Shown here: in pieces, positions 56,101 through 64,000 of the stretch
Numbering within the stretch: position 1 is the first letter of the stretch
How the letters are laid out: the number at the start of each line of letters is the position of its first letter
Assembly (NCBI GenBank): GCA_031216445.1
Contig: CM062214.1
Location: forward strand, 19,266,001 to 19,330,000
Source of the DNA: Lateolabrax maculatus
Lineage: Eukaryota > Chordata > Actinopteri > Acropomatiformes > Lateolabracidae
Direction: 5' to 3'
DNA length: 64,000 bases
Position numbers and translations under genes: made by a program
Notes under the pieces: model-generated
Databases searched by the model: none
What the model was told of the DNA's origin: nothing
Seen by the model: the letters and a program-made list of their open reading frames with translations, nothing else

Positions 56101-57535
56101 AAATTCTTATAGGTCATATTTTAAAGCTGACACTTTGGCTTACACTGTTAAATGATCCCTTTGGTTTGAAAATAAAGTTGGTGCTTGTACTGTAAATCAA
56201 ATTTATCCACTCACTTTTGGACCAATGAAGGGACTCCTATGTAGAGGACTGAAACCAAAGGAAAAGGACAAGCATGCTGACCAGTAAAAAACCCTCACTT
56301 AACAGACTCAGGCATGTAAATTCACACAGACCATGTTTGCCACTATGAAACCAAAGTCTACCTCACTCAAATAACTTCAAGTGACATGTTTCCCATAAAT
56401 CAAAAGAGCAGAAGCTTGATATATTGATGCTGTCCTAAGGGACATAAAAGGCGGAGCAGTCTCCTGCTGTGGCCATAAGTCAGCACTACATCCCCTCAGC
56501 ACGGCTTTGTAGAGAGGAGCAGCCGGCTGAAGAGGAAGGAACCCAGCATATCATTTTATCCAGTAAAACGTCCCTCATTACAAGCCAAGAATTCCAGTAA
56601 ACAGCTCACATCCAGCTAAGCTTTTGACACACATAAGAAACCAATCCTAAACAGTCTGAATAGACCCACTGATCTAAAAGTAGTGACACCTGCTTTTAGC
56701 AAGATTTGCCAATCAGGTAAGGAAGGAAAACAGCATGACCAAGAGACAGGATGGTGCTGTCTGTTTTGAAGAGATACTCATTGGGACACTGTATGCACAT
56801 TAAGGATGTAAACTCAGAATGACAGAAATAAACCAAACCTGAATATGTGTATTTGCATGTTAACACATCTGTGCATCACAGGATCTGACAGGTCATTGTA
56901 TCTGGAGAAGGAGGTAAGTGTAGGAGGAGGACTTGGCTCAGAGGTGAGATCAGAGTAGAGGTTTACTGAGAGAGGAGCATGGATACCTTACTCTCCTGAG
57001 CTCCTTCAAATGGGCTCTCTGGCACTGGGCCAGACTTCCCTAACAACTTATCTACAACTCAACTCGTTCAACCAAATCAGTTTAATCTCTTTTGATGCTG
57101 ATACTGTGGAGCACATCTACATTTCAGTGGTCGTACCAGATCAAAATGTGTGTGTGTTCTTATTAGATGGCTTCTTTACAAGTAAGAAACAGTGTGAGAC
57201 TTTAATTCAAGTATGCAGACAAAGTGGTCCTCTCCTTCTTCACTTGACTAAGGAAATACTGTTTACAGAGGTTTCAAAAGCCCTGAGCTGCAGACCAGTA
57301 CCTAAGGAACATTTGCTACCAAGCTGTGATGAAACATTTTTCTCATCACTCTCTTTCATAGTTCCAGCAGCAATATACTAATTTTGAATTAAAGTAGGTA
57401 ACCACCTCGCAGCATTCAGCCGTACATGAAATCTTTGTCATGCCACTATGTGAGTGTTGCTGAGACGTCTTATCTGTATTGTTTTCATTTAGCAAGTAAC
57501 CACAATGAAATACAGAGCAGATAAAGTTAAGTTTC
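56101..57535. other. Intergenic DNA, no gene recognised
   Basis: A 123-codon plus frame (57010-57381) opens with MGSLALGQTSLTTY and resembles no family. No splice or promoter context supports it. Confidence 0.4.
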
Positions 57536-57539
57536 ATCA

Positions 57540-57640
57540 GTAGTGGTAAGTACTGTACTGAAGTGAAAATACGATGTTGTACTTTTTACTCCACTACATT
57601 TGTCTGACAGTTTTAGTTACTACTGAGTACAATTTCTCAT
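57540..57640. repeat. aagtac-family repeat, fragment
   Basis: Contains agtggtaagtactgtactga, actttttactccactacatt and ttactactgagtacaattt, matching the copies at 3830, 14768 and 17345. Confidence 0.6.
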
Positions 57641-57869
57641 AGCCCTTCTTGTCCAGTAAAAATCATGTTTCTTCAAATTTGGTGATTTTGAATGTTTCTG
57701 ACAAACTGAAGGATTAAGTCTCTGTTCACGGGTTGACAAAAATCTCCTACTTCTTAAGATAGTGTAAAATACAACCAACAAGCACTGTTGCTATTAGTGG
57801 GCACTGTGTAAGGATAGAATCAAAACTCATAGCGAGCATCTTCCCATGTCTGAGAAGGTATTAACTTGC

Positions 57870-58060
57870 CTTGTTAATCTGTGGTCGACCTCCAGCCATT
57901 CCTCCATTTTCCCATCAGCTGACAGTGGCCACCAAACAGCCAATGGCCTGACAGCTGCCTGACAGGCATCTCTGTGGTCTGTAACCATGGAGACAGCCTC
58001 ACGATGGCTCTCATCATTCACTGAGTCCCACCAATAAAACTCTGGTTTATTAGAGTGTGG
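57870..58060. promoter_or_regulatory. Candidate conserved non-coding element downstream of alx4 (c)
   Basis: GC-balanced block containing atcagctgacagtggcc, aacagccaatggcctgacag, gctgcctgacaggcatctc and cagtaaccatgg-like sequence. TGACAG words fit MEIS/TGIF sites. Inference. Confidence 0.3.
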
Positions 58061-58550
58061 AAATGTCTTGTGTGGCTTTTTGACATGCTACCATAAACAG
58101 AAAGGAAAATTATTTAAAGTGGTACTGATACAAGGTTTAGGCAGGCTAAAAGAGGTGAACAGTATGGATCTAACCACTGGGCTAGTGGGTTAAATCAGCA
58201 CTCATGTATAGTTGTAGAGCAGCAGCACAGTTAAAGTAACAAGCAAATATAAAAGTGCATATTTGCAGAAGCATTACATATAAGACTAGATTGGTTAAGT
58301 TTATAAAAGCAGTTTTCTTTTTGTATTTACAAGACGCATATGGTAGAACATAAATATAAGACCGATAAAACATGTTTCAACTGTCAGCTGGCATGCTGTA
58401 ACAATGAAATGACTCACCCTGTCGATTCCTCTTGTTTTTTCTCTGCCTGTGTGCAGCTCTTTAAAATTCAACACTCTGAAATCAGCAGCCTGCCTACAGA
58501 TTTCCTGCTAACACTGTTCAAGTTTGTTATCAGGCTGTGTTTCTAACCCT
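58061..58550. other. Intergenic DNA, no recognised content
   Basis: No gene, repeat or motif cluster recognised. Confidence 0.45.
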
Positions 58551-58980
58551 CTCAACCTCTTTGCTCCAGAGCAGCATTTTGTCTCTCCACTCTGCAATAT
58601 GCTTCCAATTATGAATCTTGTGAATATGGGGGCGGTGAAGCATCCCTCTGATTTATCGTGCACTCGAGCACGGCCGTGTTCAGTGCATTTGCACAAGAAG
58701 CCCTCCTGCTGCAGAGCTCAAAGGTCAGACATACACAACACCTGACCTCTCGCGGACTCATGTGCACCGGGTCACTCTGGACCTGATTGACAGGCAGAGA
58801 TGACGGCTCGACAGCGAAGGCCACAGGGTGAGAACATTTGGTGTGCAATGAGGAGCTAAGCGCTGCATTAGCCTCCAGCTGTGAGGAAACTTTATAACAC
58901 AGAAACATGGGGGGGACAGAGAAAGTGAATAAAACAAAGCGATAACTGATGAGGAGAAATGGCCTCATACAGTCACTATC
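58551..58980. promoter_or_regulatory. Candidate conserved non-coding element downstream of alx4 (d)
   Basis: Unique-looking sequence with atttatcgtgcactcgagca, a nuclear-receptor-like half-site (caaaggtcag near 58719) and ctgattgacaggcag. A 119-codon minus frame (58609-58968) crosses it without family resemblance. Inference. Confidence 0.3.
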
Positions 58981-60600
58981 ATTCGCCTGACAGCTAGCTG
59001 CTAAACATTACTCTTCTCATTTGTAACCATAAAGTACTTTGTGGTCTTCTCACATGGGATAGCGTGGGCCATCTATTTGCAGTCATCATCTAAATTCAAG
59101 TCCTGTGGACTGAAAACACATGCTCCAAAAGTGAGTCACAGAGCACAAGAGATCTCTCAAGACAGTGGTGATGCTCGGCCTGAGAAACGACCATCCCTAC
59201 AGACTAATTTCCTGGCCTTTCCAGCTCACTTCCTGTTTCATACTGGGTCATGGGCACCACACTGTGCGTCACAAAGGCTGTCTGGTCGAGTCCGAGGCCA
59301 CTGGTTCTGTGGGACTCAATAGCTGTGGGACAATTCAATCCTTTTATACCACAACAGCAAAGCTGTTACAGTGGGCTGCAGCATTACTTGGTTTACTGCA
59401 TGCCCTGTGTATCAAACTGTGTCGTTGAGTATATTTAGATTCTCACGTTTTCACAATGGGTTTTGCGGTCACATCGCAGCAGATGTGAATAGTCTTCCCC
59501 CAGTATGGTTTGTGTTGAACGGTCCTCAGGGGCTTCTCGGGGCCCTTCAACTCCCCACCGGACCAAACACCTTTCACACTGGATAAACGCAGCACAAAGG
59601 AGAAATGTAAGTTTTGTGTTAGAAGGTGGGTTATTACAAGCAGGAAAAAGGACTCTCTAATTCCCCTGGGAGTCTAACCACTCATAAATCATCAAGCAAT
59701 GAAAGTTTCCTCTCCAAACAGAGGGCTAAAACAAACTGAACACGGAGCCCCTCAACCCCACCTCTCCCCCATCCCTTGCTCTCTTCTCCCTTTTTCCTGA
59801 TAGGAATTTTTATGAGGAAAGAAGAGATGTAGTGGGGCAAGACTACACTAGAGCAAAGAGGTAAATACTCACATCAATCCTTTGCTGTGACCCCAAACTA
59901 CAAAACATCTAACATTATTTTAAGGGCTTTTACACAAGTTCCTCTAACAGCAAAAGAAAGAGTACAAAACCTTCCCATGTAACTGGTAACAAAATGACAC
60001 AAAGGAGCGTTCTCGAATGTCTGTTGTTCAGTGTCTGTTCTTCCCTTAAGATCTGTTACTACAGAGAGGATCCAAGAGCTTTCACAAGGATGTTGTGGTG
60101 GCCACAATTAAGATGGAAAATGCTGACATAATCAAAGACGCTTTGAGACAAGTTTTACCACAAACTGTCAATTCACATAAACAGATTCAGAAGAATAAAT
60201 CCTTTTATTTTGTTATGCTTCAGTAAAATGAAAGTGGCCTTTAATGTGTATGATATAATGCACAGAAATAAATCCTCACAGTTTGTCAACACACCTCATT
60301 TGTATCAGGTTGATTTTTGCCAGATTTTGAGTCTAAATTTGGTTCACGTCATCCCAGAGGGAGAAGCCATGGCAGCAGTAATACAAACTATCTTTTCCAG
60401 TACATGTCTGTTATGATGCCACCAGGAGGCTTGCACACCTCAGGCTTGTGTTAATACCACTGATGTGACCAGAGCGTGCTGGAGAGAGTTAACCACTAGG
60501 ATCAGGAGCTGCTCGTGCTGACCACCAGTAACACTTAGCAGCTGTTAAATACTCAATGAGATCCTGAACTGAACCAATGCAGGCACTTCAAATGGGAGGT
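58981..60600. other. Intergenic DNA, no gene recognised
   Basis: Overlapping frames in 59041-59586 reflect balanced composition; no family match. Nothing else could be assigned. Confidence 0.4.
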
Positions 60601-63411
60601 AAAGGAGGGGTGGGACTCTGACACACTGACTGCTACTGGTGCTTACTTTCTGATCATGAGGTCAAACACAAAATGTGCCTAAAATACCAAAAGCACACTG
60701 TTTTAATTTGAGGGTCCGGCCTTATAGCCATGTCAAATTTGCTTCAGTCAACACTTGGGAGTTTGTAGGATAAAAATCTCTGCCCTCTTGAGAGTCACTT
60801 CATTGGACTTAATGTTTACAGAGTCAGTGAAAGGGCACTATGTAACATATGCATGCAGATGGTGTTATGTTTTAATTGTATGGCAAGCAGCAACATTTAT
60901 TTTCCATTTTTAATCTATAAAATTGAGAGAATGTACTTAAAAATCTTTATTTTTGAACATTAAAAAACAACTACATAATAACTACCTAAATAAATACCAA
61001 AATAATAACTAATTATGAATTAATACTTGCTGAAATCCTCAAGTTTACGTCAAAAGCGGTCTCTATACAAAGGTCCCGTCTTGTTGATACTTAGAAGAAG
61101 ATATTTATTTACAAGTTGTAGGAATGTTACCGCCCTCATGTGGTGAATTAAATTATTGTTGGCTCTTACATTCAGTATTGGCTACTGAACACCATGATAC
61201 AAACTGGGCAGAATTTATCATCTATCGTTTAACATTTCATATTTTAGACATGTGGGGGTTGTACACTGTCAATAAGCTTAACAGTTTAAGCAATCAGTTG
61301 TAAGAAATAAAAATATCAGGGTTTATTATCGTCATTGAGCGGATAACAGATATCATTTTAAAGTGGAAGTTATTAAATAAGAGCTGAAAAGAGGACACTA
61401 CTGAAAAGTTATAGTATGTTTTTGAATAGTTCAAAAGAATATGTAGTCAGAAATTGTACAGGTTTTTGGATTTTTATGATTCAGTTTGGTTACGATTCAC
61501 TTAACACCACTGGTTACTGTTTTGTGACCGTTCTTGATTGCCCTCGGCATATATGGAACAAGAAACAGAGCTGCAAATTTCTGTTTTTATTTGAGCTGAC
61601 TGTAATGAGCTCCAGTATATGGTAATGATGCAGGGAAACTAAAAGAAGTCAGCTGGCTGTGTTCCGTTCACCTTGAGCTTAACAAGTATTCATATATACC
61701 CAAAGTCTGAAAGTGTGTTTTTTAATAAGCCTGTTAGGAAATTGTAATCACATGTTCTGTTGTGTAGATTGTTTGTAAGGCTTGAGTCAGTTTTATCTTG
61801 ACTATTTTTTAAAATTGTGTCCAATTATTTATAAATAGGATAGAACAACAAACATAAATAAGATCCAAGAGAAACACAATGTAATGAATGTACATTATTG
61901 AGGACTCTACTTTAAAACTACAGTTATAGCCTAATTGTTATGTTTAAGGAGGTTGAGCAAGGGCAAAGAAAATTAACAGACAAATAAGCACTGCCATATA
62001 ATATTAGAAACACTGGGCATCTCTGCACTTTATTTAACAGAATGTTTGCTGTGTCCACAGTCATGCCCATAAACCTACTACATAAAATGCAAATCATATT
62101 ACTTTTTCTGGGTTTGTTGCAAGAGATGTTTATTTTCATTTACACTCTTGTCTGTCAGAGGCTACAGCATGGGTCAAGCCAAACAACAAGTTTAATAAGG
62201 TTCTTCCTCTTCAAAATAACACAGTTGGAATGACAAACTGCACCCTAAAGATGACACTCAATAAAGCAGATAAATTGATGCCCAAGTCTGGTTTCATCAT
62301 ACTGGTATGTCAGAGTCATCAACAGAGTTATAAAGTTAGTTTTAAGTTCAGTTAGTTTAAAGGTAGTTTTGCTCTAATAGTCTAATGTGAGTGTTACAGT
62401 TTTCATTATTTGTAAGGTTAAAATGTAAGCAGTAGTGCCAGGCTTTCCCAGAAATAATAACAGTGTTTCCATTCAATCAGTCACCTGCTGGCAAAAAACA
62501 CAAAAACTGAGCTAACAAGTGGTTTGTGAACAATGTTAGGAATCAAACAATGAGAAGAGAAAGAATTATTACAGACCCCAGTAAGCCCTTGAAACGTTTT
62601 GTTCTGTTATTTCTTCACTCATTAGCAGTGCTGAGCAGCTTGAAGCTGCAGCCTCACTCTGCTGTGTTTTTAGTTTAAAAAGAGTCCTACTTTACCCAGA
62701 ATGCATAGCAAACAAGTCCCATTTGAGATAGCCAAGAATAAGACAGCTTTTTGCAACGGTTACTGTTGAACTTAAGATGTCTTTTTGAAGACTTACTGAC
62801 TTGTTAGCTCTAAGCCAGACTCAATGTGTGCCTTTGAGAAACCAACAGCAGAGGGAACTGAATAGAATTCAAGATGGAAAGAACACCTTCAGAGACACGA
62901 GTGAAAACAAGCTCCAACAGAACAGTGTGAGGCAGGTAAACTGTAAGCAGCCAGGACAAATGATGGAGGGCAACATGGAAAGAGCGAATGATTAACACCT
63001 GTTTTGCTTCACTGCAGGAGCCTCAGTCCAGATATGTCCGCCCCCCAGCTCAGCGGGCAGGCCTAATTGTGCCCTTCACTCTCACTATTACATTCCAGCC
63101 ACTTTACACACCCGAAACTGTAGGTTTGTGTTTCCCAAGTGGGGAGAGAGCTGGGGAGGCAGAGCAGTAAACCTTGCTGAGTGCTGAGAGCATGTACCAG
63201 CCAGGTAACACAGGTTCTCCAGCCCTTTTTTTTTAACTCAATCTTTTGCCTGATGATGGTGCTCTTTGCTTAAGAATGGATGCCCCGATGTCCTCAGCAT
63301 CTATAGGCCAGTGGAAGTGTGGTGGTACATTACAGAAGCTGATACAGCTGCATATTATACCCATGTTAAAATACTTCATACAACCCTCACAATTCAAAGA
63401 TCAGGTACTCA
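60601..63411. other. Intergenic DNA, mostly AT-rich
   Basis: No gene is recognised. The 63040-63120 part (ctcagcgggcaggcctaattgtgccc) has the balanced, unique look of a regulatory element. The words tttacccagaatgcatagc near 62692 recall a dispersed fish repeat. Confidence 0.45.
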
Positions 63412-63690
63412 ATGACTGTTTTCATTATTGACTAATATGTCTATTATTTTTGTGAATAATTAATTATTCATTTAGTCCACAGAATCTCCAAATTGTGTCT
63501 TTTGCCAGACAGAAAGTCCTAAAGCCAAATATATTTAATTTACAATAGGCTACATAAAATTACAAGATGCAGAGGCTGTCACCTTTAAAAGTTTGGCTTT
63601 TTTCCCTAATAAATAACTTAAATTATTAATTAGTTAACAAAATCCCTTGCATCTTGTGATAATGTTAATCAATTAATCGACTAATAAAAA
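63412..63690. repeat. Probable CTGCAAC-family repeat, diverged
   Basis: Contains tgttttcattattgactaata, gaataattaattattcattt, gccagacagaaagtcc and gttaatcaattaatcgacta, in the order seen in other copies. The terminal ctgcaac boxes are not clear. Confidence 0.5.
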
Positions 63691-64000
63691 CAACAAAATA
63701 AACAAGTATCTAGCACTGGTCGTTTATTGCTTGTAGTGCCCAGATCCCTCAGCTCTATGGAGCTTTTATATCCTCTTGTAAATTGTTGTTTTGGTCATGA
63801 CAGACAGGACTGCTGTATGGATGAGTCTGATCCACTCTCATCAGACAGTAGACAGCACTAATGTTAATGCAGAGTGAACACTGAACTTACATTCATCAGG
63901 TGGCCAGACACATGACTCTAGATGATTTGTGTTGTTCCATGTCTATTGAATGTGAATTTTAAGCATTTGTTAGCCTAAACAACTTTTCTAGGCTACAGCT
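63691..64000. other. Intergenic DNA at the window end
   Basis: Nothing recognised. No ext2 exon is visible up to the edge. Confidence 0.5.

Noticed and set aside
57010..57381. 123-codon plus-strand frame
   Set aside because: No recognisable domain, splice signal or promoter. Random frames of this length are expected a few times in 64 kb.
50262..64000. Search for ext2 exons downstream of alx4 (minus strand, as in human)
   Set aside because: No translated segment resembled an exostosin domain. The gene may lie beyond the window or have been lost next to this paralogue.
1..64000. tRNA, rRNA, CRISPR array, bacterial operon or phage features
   Set aside because: None was seen. Spaced direct repeats of the CRISPR kind are absent, and the tandem repeats present are simple microsatellites.

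Overview
The window is vertebrate nuclear DNA, almost certainly from a ray-finned (teleost) fish. Two intron-containing vertebrate developmental genes lie on the + strand. The rest is AT-rich non-coding DNA with several interspersed-repeat families that I recognise as typical of teleosts, plus CA/GA/TA microsatellites. Nothing looks prokaryotic or viral, and no CRISPR array, tRNA or rRNA was seen.

Layout. (1) 1-4100: intergenic DNA upstream of the first gene, with an open block at 668-1054, a GATA/ETS-rich block near 2900-3070 and one repeat. (2) 4100-8190: a CpG-rich promoter and the complete three-exon gene lmo2 (coding join 4850-4890, 6068-6283, 7007-7232; 160 aa; two LIM zinc-binding domains), followed by its 3' untranslated region. 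(3) 8190-32100: about 24 kb with no recognisable gene. It holds several repeat copies, some nested, alternating with blocks of mixed composition and homeodomain-type motifs that look like conserved non-coding elements. (4) 32160-50261: the complete four-exon homeobox gene alx4 (coding join 33323-33662, 42907-43220, 49201-49329, 49941-50261; 367 aa) with a 9.2-kb first intron and a 6.0-kb second intron, both with candidate regulatory blocks. (5) 50262-64000: the alx4 3' UTR and downstream intergenic DNA, again with repeats and candidate conserved blocks. No exon of a third gene was recognised, although ext2 is the known downstream neighbour of ALX4 in human.

The two genes do not act in one known pathway. 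Lmo2 is a nuclear adaptor in the TAL1/LDB1/GATA complex of blood and endothelial precursors. Alx4 is a paired-class (aristaless-related) homeodomain transcription factor of craniofacial and limb mesenchyme. Both are tightly regulated, which fits the large non-coding spaces. Their human orthologues both lie on chromosome 11p but far apart, whereas here the coding regions are only 26 kb apart on the same strand.

I found no convincing novel system. The best leads are cis-regulatory: a perfect homeodomain-type inverted repeat at 25896-25913, a 12-bp palindrome at 14084-14095, a poly-T/AG tract directly before the alx4 start codon, and an unexplained exon-like 59-bp segment at 12062-12120. Conservation could not be tested here, so every conserved-element call is inference.
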